A DNA stretch of 64,000 bases from Hydrococcus rivularis NIES-593 (GCF_001904635.1 NZ_MRCB01000007.1:111163-175162), one strand, 5' to 3'; positions 1 to 9,404 are shown, counted from the stretch's first letter. Translations and numbers: made by a program. The notes: generated by a model from the letters alone, not told the origin.

Positions 1-315
1 GCTAAATGGGTAATTCACGCCGTCGGTCCCGTTTGGAGAGGGGGAAACCAAGGAGAAGATGAGTTATTAGCGCGTTGTTACCGTCGCAGTCTCGAATTAG
101 CAGCAGAAAATGACATTAAGTCTATCGCTTTTCCAGCCATCAGCACGGGGATTTATGGATTTCCTTTGGAGCGTGCAACGAGAATAGCCGTAACTGAAGT
201 AAAACAGTTTTTACAGCATTCGAGCTGTATCGAACAGGTCATTTTTGTTTGTTTCGATACTCGAACCTATGAGTGTTACAAGCAAGTGCTGTTAGAACTC
301 TTGCCAGAATTGTAG
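1..315 (+). CDS. Macro-domain ADP-ribose hydrolase (3' part of gene)
   Basis: The frame is open from base 1 and ends at TAG 313-315, giving 104 C-terminal residues; the start lies outside the window. The protein contains [10 protein letters not shown], a cluster of Glu/Asp followed by an amphipathic helix ([13 protein letters not shown]), and [14 protein letters not shown]. These are the hallmark second half of the macro fold that binds ADP-ribose (the SxGxYGxP loop). Proteins of this stand-alone type (YmdB-like) usually hydrolyse O-acetyl-ADP-ribose or remove mono-ADP-ribose from proteins. It converges with the peroxiredoxin gene at 399-995. The family is clear, but the exact substrate cannot be read from the fragment. 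Confidence 0.88.
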   Translation, partial: AKWVIHAVGPVWRGGNQGEDELLARCYRRSLELAAENDIKSIAFPAISTGIYGFPLERATRIAVTEVKQFLQHSSCIEQVIFVCFDTRTYECYKQVLLELLPEL

Positions 316-349
316 AGCGATCGCTTTCTCTTCACCATAAAACTTTGAA

Positions 350-380
350 AGGAGCCAGAGTTAAAATTTTTCTGACTCCT
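350..380 (-). terminator. Probable intrinsic terminator of the 2-Cys peroxiredoxin gene
   Basis: Bases 350-359 pair with 371-380 in a 10-bp stem that is complete on the minus strand (one G-U pair), with an 11-nt AT loop. On the minus strand the stem is followed by TTTC and then AAAGTTTT. It sits 19 bp past the peroxiredoxin stop. It could also stop read-through from the convergent macro gene. Confidence 0.55.
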
Positions 381-398
381 AATCGTTCAAAATTGAGT

Positions 399-995
399 TT
401 ATACGGCAGAGAAGTAGACTTTCGACTTCACGGGGTCGGGGATCATGGTCTTGTCTCCCTCTTGCCAACCCGCGGGACAAACTTCATCAGGGTGCGTTTG
501 TACGTACTGAATGGCTTTCAGGGTACGGAGGGTTTCGTCAACGCTGCGACCAAAGGAGAGGTTGTTGATGGTTGCGTGTTGAATAATTCCTTCTTTGTCG
601 ATAATGAACAGTCCGCGCAGTGCGACTCCAGCGTCTGGATCTAGCACGTTGTAAGCGGCGCTAATTTCTTTCTTGATGTCGGAGACGAGAGGATAGGCGA
701 TATCGCCAACGCCACCTGATTTGCGATCGGTTTGAATCCAAGCTAAGTGAGAGAATTCACTATCTACAGAAACTCCCAAAACTTCGGTATTGAGTTGGGC
801 GAACTCTTGGTAGCGATCGCTAAAGGCGACAATCTCGGTCGGGCAAACAAAGGTGAAGTCTAGTGGATAGAAGAATAGGACAACATATTTGCCGCGATAG
901 TCAGATAATTTAACGGTTTTAAATTCTTGATCGACAACAGCAGTCGCCGTAAAATCGGGAGCTGGTTGACCAACTCGCAAACATCCTTCAGACAT
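399..995 (-). CDS. Typical 2-Cys peroxiredoxin (thioredoxin peroxidase)
   Basis: This 198-aa cytoplasmic peroxidase reduces H2O2 and alkyl hydroperoxides using electrons from thioredoxin. The peroxidatic Cys is residue 51 in [14 protein letters not shown], and the resolving Cys lies near residue 172 in [10 protein letters not shown]. The GGVG and C-terminal YF motifs are both present. Family knowledge links that pair to sensitivity to over-oxidation, so the enzyme may act as a redox switch. Length and ends are normal for the family. On the minus strand AAGGAGA lies 8 bases before the ATG, supporting this start. It is divergent from trmL, so both promoters must lie in 996-1146. Dense fit to the family; substrate preference is inferred. 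Confidence 0.96.
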   Translation of the reverse strand: MSEGCLRVGQPAPDFTATAVVDQEFKTVKLSDYRGKYVVLFFYPLDFTFVCPTEIVAFSDRYQEFAQLNTEVLGVSVDSEFSHLAWIQTDRKSGGVGDIAYPLVSDIKKEISAAYNVLDPDAGVALRGLFIIDKEGIIQHATINNLSFGRSVDETLRTLKAIQYVQTHPDEVCPAGWQEGDKTMIPDPVKSKVYFSAV

Positions 996-1146
996 GTCTC
1001 GATTCTCCTTGACTGTATAATCTCTAGAGTTATTTAATCTTTACGAACTGTTACAACTATATCATAGTCATAACGATTTTGAGTAAAAGATAAAATAGTC
1101 TAGCGCCAGTTTAAAATAAATAAAACTTATACTAAGATAGGGTTAA

Positions 1147-1608
1147 ATGCCGAGGCTCGTTTTAGTTTCTCCACAAATCCCCCCCAACACAGGAAACATT
1201 GCTCGAACTTGTGCCGCAACGGGAACGGAATTGCATTTGGTCGGCCCTTTAGGATTTGAACTAAGCGATCGCTACCTCAAACGAGCTGGTTTAGATTATT
1301 GGCCCTGGGTAAATTTGCATTATCATATCGACCTAAAAGCCTTCGAGACAGTACATCGGCAACTTGGGGGAAGGTTAATCGGTTTTAGCGTCTCCGGTCG
1401 TTTTAACTACATTCACTACCAATTTCAAGATGACGATTGGTTGCTATTTGGTAGCGAAACTGAAGGGTTGCCGCCAGCAGTTCTTGAAGCTTGCGATGCC
1501 ACGGTTTATATCCCGATGGAACAACCAAAAGTTCGCAGTTTAAATCTCTCTGTCAGTGCCGCCGTAGGGTTATTTGAAGCTCGTCGCCAGCTTGGTTATC
1601 TCGGCTAG
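1147..1608 (+). CDS. trmL: tRNA (cytidine(34)-2'-O)-methyltransferase TrmL
   Basis: This 153-aa protein is a single SPOUT (trefoil-knot) domain with no extra RNA-binding domain, as expected for the TrmL/YibK family. It would methylate the ribose of the wobble base in tRNA-Leu isoacceptors using S-adenosylmethionine. The diagnostic motifs are PQIPPNTGNIARTC near the N terminus, LLFGSETEGLP in the middle, and RSLNLSVSAAVGLFEA at the C-terminal knot. It stands alone, divergent from the peroxiredoxin gene and followed by a 419-bp spacer. The family call is secure. The exact tRNA target is by analogy. Confidence 0.94.
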   Translation: MPRLVLVSPQIPPNTGNIARTCAATGTELHLVGPLGFELSDRYLKRAGLDYWPWVNLHYHIDLKAFETVHRQLGGRLIGFSVSGRFNYIHYQFQDDDWLLFGSETEGLPPAVLEACDATVYIPMEQPKVRSLNLSVSAAVGLFEARRQLGYLG

Positions 1609-2027
1609 ATAATTTTTAAATACGGATTTAGATATAAAGTTTATCTTGAATTTTTGATAAGAAAATTCTATAAAAAAAAAGAACTTTAGTATTACCTACA
1701 CTTAACCGGGAACATAAGCGTTTCTGGCGGAAACCTTATAAAAATTAATTCGTCTAACCAAACAAATTCATCTAAGTACAGCAACAACTTTGATTTCGCG
1801 TCGCAAATTTATGTTTGCTAGACCAGCTTAGATGGGCTTGTCTAAATTGTCAAACCAAGTTAATCTTTCTTAGATAAAATAACACATCCCCATGCATATC
1901 GACTTAGTATCAGATCCCAATGCGCTAAGTTGAATTGACTTTTTTTTAATTAACAAGTCACCCTAATAAATTCCCAAGGTCAAATTCACAACATAATTTA
2001 GCGCTTGTTATAGATGAGGAGGTTTTT
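1609..2027. other. AT-rich spacer and likely long leader of the M23 gene
   Basis: No open frame looks coding here. The stretch is AT-rich with an A9 run near 1672-1680 and a small hairpin (1720-1724 pairing with 1730-1734, loop of five). The end carries a strong ribosome binding site, GAGGAGG at 2016-2022, serving the TTG start at 2028. The length would allow a regulated 5' leader. I looked for c-di-AMP (ydaO-type) riboswitch consensus, which often precedes such hydrolases, and did not find it. Confidence 0.45.
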
Positions 2028-3605
2028 TTGAAAGACTCACCGATCCAGAAAGTTCAATCCACTCCCTCATGCCTAGCATACTCCTCTGAAGTAGGGGTCG
2101 AACTGTCGGCAAAAGCATCTATAGGTGTAATGCCAATTAGCGAGGGAGATCGCAAAGTTCGTCGTTCTTCGGCTGCCACCATCGGTTTAGCCATTTCAAT
2201 GGGTGCTGCCAGTCTATTACTGCTCAACCAAAACGATGCGGCAGTAGCAGCTGATTCCTTTACTGCGGAAACTACGGTTGCCAGCCCGTCGTCGAGCGCC
2301 ATCCAATCTCAATCCGATGAAGTGGGCAATTCGTCTTCTTTAACAACCGTCAAACCAGCTCCGCTAGCGATCGAGCATCGGGTAGCGAAGAGCAAATCTT
2401 TGTGGCAGCTATCAGAAGAATATCGCCTCGCAGCAAAAATTATAGCCGCTAACAATGAAATTTCTTCTCAAGCCAATCTTCTAGCCAGACAGAAATTAAA
2501 AATCTCTTCGCGACAAGAGCCAGAAAAATCTACAAATAAACGCGAACCTGCTAAAAAAGTCGCTTCTCGCTCTTTAGAGCTTGTCGATCCACAGCAGCTC
2601 GCCAGCTCTTTGGATAAATTGAAAGAAACACAAAAGCGCTTACAAGAAAGTCTAGCGCAATTAAAATTAACCGAAGTTTCTCAACAGTTAACGATTCTCC
2701 AGGGTGAGGGAGAGCAGAAAACCCCTTCTCATCTTGTCATGCGCCCCAATGCCTCCTTACCAGCGATAACGGCTTCCCTTGCTCCCGTCTCGCTGGAAAC
2801 GTCCAAAGCAGACTCGCTTGCTCCCCATGCTAAAAAACTGCTCGCTGACATTGAGAGACTCCAGCAAGATTATGCCGATGATTTGCCTTTCGTTTCTACC
2901 TCCGCACAAACGGAAACGGCTGAGGAGGAACGCCCTACTCTCGTTGCTTCAGAAACGCCTAATCGCCGATGGCGGAGCGATCGCAAGCCAGGTATCAATC
3001 GCACGGCAGTTCAGAAGCGAGAAGCGGCTCAGTCTCGGATCCCCAGCCCTCAGCCTGTTTCCTCGAATTCCCAGAATCGCGAGCAAATCGTCGGTTCTGC
3101 TCCTGCCGATGCAGAGCAATACAACCAGATGATCCGAGTTCCCGTGGGAGAGACAGTCGGACCAGATCTTCCTCCCCTCTCTGTTCCCGACGAGTATCTA
3201 CCCGATACTCTCCCGAAGTTTACGGGTTATATCTGGCCCGCCAAGGGCGTACTGACTTCTGGCTACGGCTGGCGCTGGGGCAGAATGCACAAAGGAGTTG
3301 ACATTGCCGCACCTATCGGGACTCCTATCATGGCAGCGGCATCGGGAGAAGTGATCTCTGCTGGCTGGAATTCTGGCGGTTTCGGGAATTTAGTCAAGCT
3401 CAGACATTCTGACGGCAGCGTAACTTTGTACGCTCACAACAGCAGAATCTTGGTACGCACGGGCCAACTTGTCGAACAAGGCGAACTGATTGCCGAGATG
3501 GGTAGCACAGGATACAGTACCGGACCGCACCTACATTTTGAAATCCATCCCAACGGACAAAGTGCAGCAAATCCTATGGCATATTTACCCAAGCAGCGAT
3601 CGTAA
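2028..3605 (+). CDS. Cell-wall hydrolase: LysM-like region plus M23 peptidase (LytM/NlpD type)
   Basis: This 525-aa envelope protein probably cuts peptidoglycan cross-links or activates amidases during growth and division. A hydrophobic segment at about 47-66 suggests a membrane anchor or uncleaved signal. A LysM-like stretch (SKSLWQLSEEYRL to ARQKLKI) spans about 118-160, followed by a coiled-coil/low-complexity linker. The C-terminal M23 domain carries the zinc motifs HKGVDIAA (about 421-425) and PHLHFE (about 500). The residues needed for an active metallopeptidase are present, unlike in degenerate EnvC/NlpD proteins. The start is TTG at 2028, chosen because GAGGAGG sits 5 bases upstream and no ATG is as well placed. 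The gene is monocistronic. Confidence 0.88.
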   Translation: MKDSPIQKVQSTPSCLAYSSEVGVELSAKASIGVMPISEGDRKVRRSSAATIGLAISMGAASLLLLNQNDAAVAADSFTAETTVASPSSSAIQSQSDEVGNSSSLTTVKPAPLAIEHRVAKSKSLWQLSEEYRLAAKIIAANNEISSQANLLARQKLKISSRQEPEKSTNKREPAKKVASRSLELVDPQQLASSLDKLKETQKRLQESLAQLKLTEVSQQLTILQGEGEQKTPSHLVMRPNASLPAITASLAPVSLETSKADSLAPHAKKLLADIERLQQDYADDLPFVSTSAQTETAEEERPTLVASETPNRRWRSDRKPGINRTAVQKREAAQSRIPSPQPVSSNSQNREQIVGSAPADAEQYNQMIRVPVGETVGPDLPPLSVPDEYLPDTLPKFTGYIWPAKGVLTSGYGWRWGRMHKGVDIAAPIGTPIMAAASGEVISAGWNSGGFGNLVKLRHSDGSVTLYAHNSRILVRTGQLVEQGELIAEMGSTGYSTGPHLHFEIHPNGQSAANPMAYLPKQRS

Positions 3606-3626
3606 GTTCTCTTAACCAAAACACAA

Positions 3627-3705
3627 CAATTGTCAATTCGCAGTTCGCAATTAAATACAAGAAATCTTTTTAAAATTGCGAATTGTGAATTGGCAATTGC
3701 GAATT
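3627..3705. repeat. Heptameric (STRR-like) repeat forming a large imperfect palindrome
   Basis: Units of seven bases related to CAATTCG/CAATTGC recur on both sides of a central ACAAGAAATCTTTTTAAA block, so the two arms can pair. The same composite element, inverted and almost identical, lies at 27819-27905. A shorter relative is at 53118-53152. It sits just past the M23 stop and could act as a 3' hairpin. Confidence 0.75.
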
Positions 3706-3765
3706 ATATTTGATTTCATAGGGAGATATCTAATCCGGATTTCTTATAAATTAATGATTTTTTTT

Positions 3766-4329
3766 CTACTCTTCTATTTCTTCAAATAATAATTCTTCTA
3801 AGATAGGTTGCATTTGTTGGTCATCTGGAGAAACCATTTCTAATTCGCCTTTTTCGTCGTATTTTGCTAAAAATAGCAGAGGAGAAAGAGGAGTATAAAT
3901 CGAATACCTTTGATCCTGCGAATAGAAGCTTGCTAAAAACTGCAATTCTTCCTCTTCCGCTTCAATCTCTAAAGTAATCACTTCTTCGTCTTCTAATGGA
4001 GGTAATTCTCCGCTAGCAGTTAGGGTATAGGCGGTATTTTTAAGGGTCAGCTCTAATTCTGCCAAGACGGCTTTAGCATCGGCAAAAACTTGTTCGATTT
4101 CTTCGCTATCTTCTATGAGGATAGCGTCTGAAAATTCTTCGTCTTTCTCCTTATCCCAGGCAAGAATAACAATAGGCGTATCGACGGGCATGAGAAGTAC
4201 ATAGGTGGTGTCTTCTCGATCGAGAGAATTCTCAACATAACATTCTAAAGTTCGACCTTCTTCATCAGTTAAGGTCACTTTTTCTTCGTCATCGAGTTCG
4301 TTTTCTGGATTAAATCTGAAAGAAGACAT
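3766..4329 (-). CDS. Acidic DUF3727/DUF1292-type protein of unknown function
   Basis: This 187-aa protein is strongly acidic (runs such as EAEEEELQ and LEDEEVITLEIE) and has no membrane segment or Cys motif. The first half (VTLTDEEGRTLECYVENSL, then YVLLMPVDTPIVIL) resembles DUF1292-like proteins. The C-terminal half (YSIYTPLSPLLFLAKYDEKG) matches what I recall of DUF3727, found in cyanobacteria and chloroplasts. No enzyme activity can be assigned. It is followed 70 bp upstream on the same strand by surE. Start ATG at 4329 is the only plausible one and the N terminus is complete. Confidence 0.75.
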   Translation of the reverse strand: MSSFRFNPENELDDEEKVTLTDEEGRTLECYVENSLDREDTTYVLLMPVDTPIVILAWDKEKDEEFSDAILIEDSEEIEQVFADAKAVLAELELTLKNTAYTLTASGELPPLEDEEVITLEIEAEEEELQFLASFYSQDQRYSIYTPLSPLLFLAKYDEKGELEMVSPDDQQMQPILEELLFEEIEE

Positions 4330-4400
4330 ATAACTTAGAAAAATCGACGCTTGCTTAGAATATCACAAATTTTATTCGTTATTTGGCAATTAATTGGGAT

Positions 4401-5210
4401 TTATAGGTTAAAACCACCAATTGTATATAAATGTTCGACTCCCAAAACATCGGTAAGATTATATTGTAAAGGGGTAATTGTAATATAGTTTTTCCGAATT
4501 GCTTGTACGTCGGTAGGAATGTCAGAGGGTAAATGAAAGTGTTCGGGTTGTTCCAACTCTTCAATAACTTCGCCAGCTAACCAATAATAACTTTTTCCGC
4601 GCGGATCTAATCGCTTTTCAAAATTTTCGATATAACGGCGCAACCCTTGACGCGCGATCGCAACCCCAGCAATTTCCTCAACTTTGACAGGGGGAACGTT
4701 AACATTAAGCAAGGTTGGCTGGGGTAAGGGGTGTTGGGTTAAGCGTTCGAGCAAAGTAACCGCAAAATCAGCCGAGGGTTGGAACTCGCGAAACGTAGGA
4801 GAAGCTAAACTGATAGCAATGCTGGGAATTCCCTCGATAGTGCCTTCCATCGCCGCCGATACCGTCCCGGAGTAGAGGATATCGGTACCTAGATTGGAAC
4901 CGTGGTTGATACCAGAAAGGATAAAATCGGGGCGAGTGTTGAGAACGGCATTAAGAGCGAATTTAACGCAATCGGCAGGCGTGCCCGAACAAGACCAAGC
5001 GATAACGGCGCTATGAAAAACCGAGTCGATAACTTCAGCTCGAATCGGATGGTGTAACGTTAAACCGTGACCCGTTGCCGATCGCTCGCGATCGGGACAA
5101 ACAACGGTGACATCGTGTCCCACTTGTGCCAAAGTATTTGCCAGCGTCCGCACGCCAAGCGAAAAAATCCCATCGTCGTTACTAATCAGAAGTCTGAGAG
5201 GTTTTGTCAT
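4401..5210 (-). CDS. surE: 5'/3'-nucleotidase SurE
   Basis: SurE is a Mg/Mn-dependent survival nucleotidase that dephosphorylates nucleoside 5'- and 3'-monophosphates and short polyphosphates. The protein (269 aa from this start) opens with the metal-binding [13 protein letters not shown]. It also has [15 protein letters not shown], the [11 protein letters not shown] stretch and the metal-ligand Asn in LSGINHGSN. The frame is open ten codons further up (ATG at 5238-5240). I chose ATG 5208-5210 because family members begin a few residues before ISNDDG; neither start has a clear ribosome binding site. The same-strand neighbour is the DUF3727 gene; pheS starts divergently 126 bp away. Confidence 0.94.
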   Translation of the reverse strand: MTKPLRLLISNDDGIFSLGVRTLANTLAQVGHDVTVVCPDRERSATGHGLTLHHPIRAEVIDSVFHSAVIAWSCSGTPADCVKFALNAVLNTRPDFILSGINHGSNLGTDILYSGTVSAAMEGTIEGIPSIAISLASPTFREFQPSADFAVTLLERLTQHPLPQPTLLNVNVPPVKVEEIAGVAIARQGLRRYIENFEKRLDPRGKSYYWLAGEVIEELEQPEHFHLPSDIPTDVQAIRKNYITITPLQYNLTDVLGVEHLYTIGGFNL

Positions 5211-5336
5211 AGGCGATTTGGTTGAGCAATTGAATTCCAATTTCTACCGTATTTCCATTTTCCAATACTGACGAGCGATCGCTATTAGGTAAACTGGGAT
5301 TAGCCAGCTAGATCGATAGCCAACCCTATTATCAGC

Positions 5337-6344
5337 ATGACCATCACATCTATAAGCCAGATAGAAAGCGAACTTCACTTGCTCCAGCAGGAGGCAAAAA
5401 TCGCGATCGCGCAGGTGACAACCCTCGCTCAATTGGAACAACTGCGGATCGATTACCTTGGTAAAAAAGGGAAACTCTCCCAAATCCTGCGGGAAATGGG
5501 TAAATTAAGCCCGCAAGACCGACCGCGCATTGGCGCGCTGGCAAATGAGGTCAAAGAAGGTTTACAAGAGCAATTAGAACGCCAGCGCCAAGACTTGCAA
5601 GCCGCCCAAATTCAGGCGCAGCTGGAAGCCGAAACCCTTGATGTCACTATGCCTGGAGTCGGTCGTCCTCTGGGTCGAATTCACCCTCTCAACGGCACTA
5701 TCGATCGCGTTTTAGATATTTTCGTCGGTTTGGGTTACAAGGTCGCTACCGGACCCCATGTCGAGACAGATTACTACAACTTCGAGGCGCTCAACACCCC
5801 AGCCGATCACCCAGCGCGGGACATGCAGGATACATTTTATCTTCCCGACGGCAATTTGCTGCGTACCCATACCTCGTCGGTACAAATTCGCTACATGGAA
5901 ACCCACGAACCGCCGATTCGTATCGTCGCACCCGGTCGAGTTTACCGTCGAGATACGGTAGATGCGACTCACTCGGCTGTCTTCCATCAGGTCGAACTAT
6001 TGGCAGTCGATCGCGGGTTGACTTTCAACGACCTGAAAGGAACAATTAAGGAATTCATCCGGCAGATGTTTGGGGCGGAATTGCCCGTGCGTTTTCGGGC
6101 AAGCTACTTCCCTTTCACCGAGCCGTCGGCGGAAGTAGACGTACAGTGGCAAGGAAAATGGCTGGAAGTGATGGGGTGCGGCATGGTCGATCCTAACGTC
6201 CTCAAAGCAGTTGGGTACGATCCGGAGATCTATACTGGATTTGCTGCGGGTCTGGGCGTAGAACGGTTTGCCATGGTGTTGCACCAAATCGACGATATTC
6301 GCCGCCTTTATAATAGCGATTTGCGCTTTTTGCGACAATTTTAA
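5337..6344 (+). CDS. pheS: Phenylalanine-tRNA ligase alpha subunit
   Basis: This 335-aa catalytic subunit of the (alpha-beta)2 PheRS charges tRNA-Phe. An N-terminal coiled coil (about 1-90, with [19 protein letters not shown]) is followed by the class II core. The core has [19 protein letters not shown], motif 2 around [20 protein letters not shown], and motif 3 GLGVERFAM near the C terminus. Length is standard. The beta subunit gene (pheT) is not adjacent, which is common in cyanobacteria. The small DUF4870 gene follows 28 bp downstream and may be cotranscribed. Confidence 0.97.
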   Translation: MTITSISQIESELHLLQQEAKIAIAQVTTLAQLEQLRIDYLGKKGKLSQILREMGKLSPQDRPRIGALANEVKEGLQEQLERQRQDLQAAQIQAQLEAETLDVTMPGVGRPLGRIHPLNGTIDRVLDIFVGLGYKVATGPHVETDYYNFEALNTPADHPARDMQDTFYLPDGNLLRTHTSSVQIRYMETHEPPIRIVAPGRVYRRDTVDATHSAVFHQVELLAVDRGLTFNDLKGTIKEFIRQMFGAELPVRFRASYFPFTEPSAEVDVQWQGKWLEVMGCGMVDPNVLKAVGYDPEIYTGFAAGLGVERFAMVLHQIDDIRRLYNSDLRFLRQF

Positions 6345-6372
6345 TTCATTTACCAGTAACGGAGCTAATCTC

Positions 6373-6726
6373 ATGAACGATACTTCACTTTCGGGCAAAC
6401 GAAGGCTACTGTCAGCACTATGCCACGGTTCGATTTTCTTTAGCGCCCTACTCGTGTCTATTGGCATTCCGATCGCGATTCTGTTTGTTTCCGACGACTC
6501 AGTTATTAGAGAAAATGCCAAAGAAGCCCTCAACTTTCATTTAAATATTTGGTTTTATGGAGCAATCTATGCCGTCCTGACTGCGATTTTGATCGGCTAC
6601 TTACTGCTGCCTTTAGTTCCTATATTTATCCTGCTCACCTGGATTTTACCGATTATTGCGATCGTCAAAGTCATCGGCGATCCCGACAAAGCTTTTCGTT
6701 ATCCTTTTATCTTCCGCGTGCTGTAG
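6373..6726 (+). CDS. Small DUF4870-type membrane protein
   Basis: This 117-aa protein has a soluble N terminus and three hydrophobic segments (about 20-42, 60-80 and 80-105). The segment KEALNFHLNIWFYGAIYAVL is the signature I associate with DUF4870, often annotated as Tic20-like. Function is unknown; family members are small inner-membrane proteins. The start ATG 6373 is chosen because GGAGCTAATCTC gives a usable ribosome binding site just upstream. The same frame is open further upstream, but that part overlaps pheS. It is likely cotranscribed with pheS. Confidence 0.82.
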   Translation: MNDTSLSGKRRLLSALCHGSIFFSALLVSIGIPIAILFVSDDSVIRENAKEALNFHLNIWFYGAIYAVLTAILIGYLLLPLVPIFILLTWILPIIAIVKVIGDPDKAFRYPFIFRVL

Positions 6727-6753
6727 CAGCGATCGAACTTAACGAGATGGGAT

Positions 6754-6912
6754 GCTAGTTGACCGCACAAAACTCAAATCGCCCTCACCCCAACCCCTCT
6801 CCCAGAGCAGGAGAGTGGCTCTCAAGTTAAAACTTTGGACTGAAGTCCCTTCGCTCCTTGTGGAAGAAGGGATTTAGGGATGAGGGGACAAAGATTTGTC
6901 AGTCAACCAAGA
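6754..6912. mobile_element. MITE-like repeat family B, copy 1
   Basis: About 158 bp closely related to 52685-52840. Both carry a CCCTCACCCCAACCCCTCTC block, then a CTTAAGTTAA-like block, and end in AGATTTGTCAnTCAACCA. The terminal inverted repeats are degenerate here (GCTAGTTGAC against GTCAACCA) but perfect over 15 bp in the other copy. There is no coding capacity. Confidence 0.7.
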
Positions 6913-6952
6913 TGGTATGAATAGATAGACGCAAACAACCGACAGGATATCG

Positions 6953-7969
6953 ATGCCAAAAAACGCTTTAATTGCTTTGCTAGTTAGCACTAGCCTGGTG
7001 ACGGCAGTCGGCTTCTCATTTTTGGCTTCTAAAGCAATGCCTCAAGAGGGAAAATCCTCTCTCCTTGCCCAGTTGCAAAAATCGCCAGTCAATGTTAGAG
7101 AAATCAAAGAATTTGCTGGAGCAATTACTTCTTTGGCTGTCAGTCCCGACGGACAAACTCTTTTAGTTGCTTCTGGGGACGGAAAGATCGCTGCCATTGC
7201 TCTCAACGAGTTAAAAGAAATCTACACGAAAACTTTCCCCGCTACGCCTAACTCTCTGGCGATTAGTTCTGATGGTCAAAGCATGGCTGCTGCCGCTGGC
7301 GAAGAAATAGCCGTTTTTCGCGTGAAGGATGGAACTCAAAAGGCGACTCTGCGAGGTCATGTTAGCAAGATAAGCACACTTGCCTTCAGTCCCGACAACA
7401 AAATGCTGGTTAGCGTTAGTGGCGGCGATCGCACTATCCGAATTTGGAACCTCGAATCAGAAGAGTTGCTCAAAACCCTGGGGGAAAATGTCGGTCCAGA
7501 AACAACCGTTGCCTTCAGTCCCGACGGACGATTCTTTGTCACTGGCTCTATTGGAGAGGATCGTACCATTAAGCTTTGGGACGCGCGATCGCTGCAATTG
7601 CTGAAAACGTCCTCCCAACAGCCCGGCTATATCTACGATGTAGCGATTACGCCCGACGGACAGAAAATCGTAGCGGCAGTGAGGAATCTGGTTAAAGTCT
7701 GGCAATTTGACAGCGGCGAGGAATTATTCTCTATGAGAGGAGCGCGCTTAGATTTGAATGCGATCGCAATTTCCCCAGACGGTCAAACAGTTGCTACAGC
7801 CAATAAAGAGGGAACGATTACCCTCTGGGATCTCGCCACGGGTCAGCTATTGACGACTCTCAAAGGACATCGGGGATGGGTCTTAGCCCTTGCCTTCAGT
7901 CCCGACGGAAAATATCTCTACAGCGGAGCCGAGGATAAAATTGTCAAAATTTGGCAAATAGCTCGCTGA
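6953..7969 (+). CDS. Exported or anchored WD40 beta-propeller protein
   Basis: This 338-aa protein has an N-terminal hydrophobic signal or anchor (ALIALLVSTSLVTAVGFSFL). Six to seven WD-type repeats follow. Each contains a turn such as AFSPDGKYL or AISPDGQTV and a strand ending in IKLWDA, IRIWNL, ITLWDL or VKIWQI. It would fold as a single propeller, a scaffold for protein contacts on the periplasmic or thylakoid side. No enzymatic motif is present and the partner is unknown. The repeats are similar at DNA level (AGTCCCGACGG recurs), so internal recombination is possible. It is flanked by the MITE at 6754-6912 and by recA. Confidence 0.85.
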   Translation: MPKNALIALLVSTSLVTAVGFSFLASKAMPQEGKSSLLAQLQKSPVNVREIKEFAGAITSLAVSPDGQTLLVASGDGKIAAIALNELKEIYTKTFPATPNSLAISSDGQSMAAAAGEEIAVFRVKDGTQKATLRGHVSKISTLAFSPDNKMLVSVSGGDRTIRIWNLESEELLKTLGENVGPETTVAFSPDGRFFVTGSIGEDRTIKLWDARSLQLLKTSSQQPGYIYDVAITPDGQKIVAAVRNLVKVWQFDSGEELFSMRGARLDLNAIAISPDGQTVATANKEGTITLWDLATGQLLTTLKGHRGWVLALAFSPDGKYLYSGAEDKIVKIWQIAR

Positions 7970-8306
7970 AGAAGGAAGAAGCTCCGGGCTAGAAGGCAGA
8001 AGGTAGGGAGACGGGGAGTTTGGGAGAGTGGGAGGGTGGGGAGACAATTAACGACTAACCACTAACCACTAACTAAGGGCTTTTGACTAATCCCCAATCC
8101 AAAATCCCAAATCTAAAATCAAATAACTGGTAACTGTTCCCTAGCCAGACTAAAATGGAATTCTGGCTGGCATGATGAATTTCTATTGCAGGCGATCGAC
8201 TCATAATAAATCTACACATTGAGTGAAGTGCCAGCAGAAAACAAGCTAAACTAGATAGATACTTTTGTACTATTGAAAAAGCGAATAAAGACTTCTTGAG
8301 GCGTTA
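7970..8306. other. Repeat-rich spacer and recA promoter region
   Basis: The left part (about 7990-8130) is low-complexity spacer: G-rich GGGAGnnnGGGAG, then ACTAACCACTAACCACTAAC, then CCCCAATCCAAAATCCC. Related strings recur near 12540-12620, 53814-53840 and 63330-63400. The right part must hold the recA promoter and contains a possible SOS operator at 8258-8271. Confidence 0.6.
8258..8271 (+). promoter_or_regulatory. Candidate LexA/SOS operator before recA
   Basis: GATACTTTTGTACT fits the cyanobacterial LexA consensus as I remember it (RGTACNNNDGTWCB) with one mismatch. It lies 35 bp before the recA start, a position where bound repressor would block initiation. This is inference from one site; not all cyanobacteria regulate recA through LexA. 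Confidence 0.4.
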
Positions 8307-9368
8307 ATGGCTGCTATTACTAACAATCCCGATAAAGAAAAAGCACTAAGCTTAGTACTCAATCAAATCGAACGCAATTTTGGCAAAGGTTCGATCATGC
8401 GCTTGGGAGATGCGTCTCAGATGCGAGTCGAGACGATCTCTAGCGGCTCGCTCACGTTAGATCTAGCCTTGGGAGGCGGTTTGCCAAAAGGTCGCGTCAT
8501 TGAGATTTATGGACCAGAAAGTTCTGGGAAAACAACCTTGGCACTCCACGCGATCGCAGAAGTGCAAAAAGCTGGCGGCGTTGCCGCGTTTGTCGATGCA
8601 GAACACGCTCTCGATCCCACCTACTCAGAAGCTTTGGGCGTGGACATTCAGAATCTGTTAATTTCCCAACCGGATACAGGAGAAGTCGCTCTAGAAATTG
8701 TCGATCAATTAGTGCGATCGACCGTTGTCGATATTATTGTAGTTGACTCCGTGGCGGCGCTAGTGCCCAGAGCAGAAATCGAAGGAGAAATGGGCGACAA
8801 TCAGGTAGGCTTGCAAGCTCGCCTGATGAGTAAAGCCCTGCGGAAAATTGCTGGCAATATCAGTAAATCCGGCTGTACGGTTATTTTCCTCAACCAGCTA
8901 CGCCAGAAAATTGGCGTAACCTATGGCAACCCAGAAGTGACCACGGGAGGAACGGCACTCAAGTTTTATGCCTCCGTTCGGTTGGATATTCGTCGCATTC
9001 AAACCCTCAAAAAAGGCAACGAAGGAGAATACGGAAACCGAGTGAAAGTCAAGGTCGCCAAAAATAAAGTCGCGCCTCCTTTCCGCATCGCAGAATTTGA
9101 CATTATCTTCGGTAAAGGAATATCTAGAGTTGGCTGTTTGATCGATTTAGCCGAACAAACTAACGTCGTCAACCGCAAAGGAGCTTGGTACAGCTATAAC
9201 GGAGAAAATATCGCCCAAGGACGGGATAATGCCGTTAAATATTTGGAAGAAAACCCGGAAATTGCCAACAAAGTCGAGCAGCAAGTCCGCGAAAAACTCG
9301 ATATCGGAGCTGTTAGTTTTGCTTCGTCAACCAGTGACGACGAGGAAATAAGTTTAGAAGACGAGTAG
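8307..9368 (+). CDS. recA: Recombinase A
   Basis: RecA forms ATP-dependent filaments on single-stranded DNA, catalyses strand exchange and stimulates LexA self-cleavage. The 353-aa protein is full length. It has the MAW signature ([15 protein letters not shown]), Walker [14 protein letters not shown] (about 70), Walker [12 protein letters not shown] (about 145), the L2-region [17 protein letters not shown], and an acidic C-terminal tail ([11 protein letters not shown]) that modulates activity. It is monocistronic, with a possible LexA box upstream and a weak terminator downstream. Confidence 0.98.
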   Translation: MAAITNNPDKEKALSLVLNQIERNFGKGSIMRLGDASQMRVETISSGSLTLDLALGGGLPKGRVIEIYGPESSGKTTLALHAIAEVQKAGGVAAFVDAEHALDPTYSEALGVDIQNLLISQPDTGEVALEIVDQLVRSTVVDIIVVDSVAALVPRAEIEGEMGDNQVGLQARLMSKALRKIAGNISKSGCTVIFLNQLRQKIGVTYGNPEVTTGGTALKFYASVRLDIRRIQTLKKGNEGEYGNRVKVKVAKNKVAPPFRIAEFDIIFGKGISRVGCLIDLAEQTNVVNRKGAWYSYNGENIAQGRDNAVKYLEENPEIANKVEQQVREKLDIGAVSFASSTSDDEEISLEDE

Positions 9369-9404
9369 AAAGCCATCAACTTAAGCGAGGGCGGGGGGTA
9401 GAAG

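Noticed and set aside
399..644. Plus-strand frame over the peroxiredoxin gene
   Set aside because: It is the antisense of a well-conserved 2-Cys peroxiredoxin and has no family features.
1609..2027. c-di-AMP (ydaO-type) riboswitch before the M23 gene
   Set aside because: The position fits other bacteria, but none of the conserved riboswitch sequence blocks could be identified.
6780..6860. Transcription terminator after the DUF4870 gene
   Set aside because: The inverted CCTCTCC/GGAGAG-type pairing belongs to the dispersed family B repeat and has no T run.
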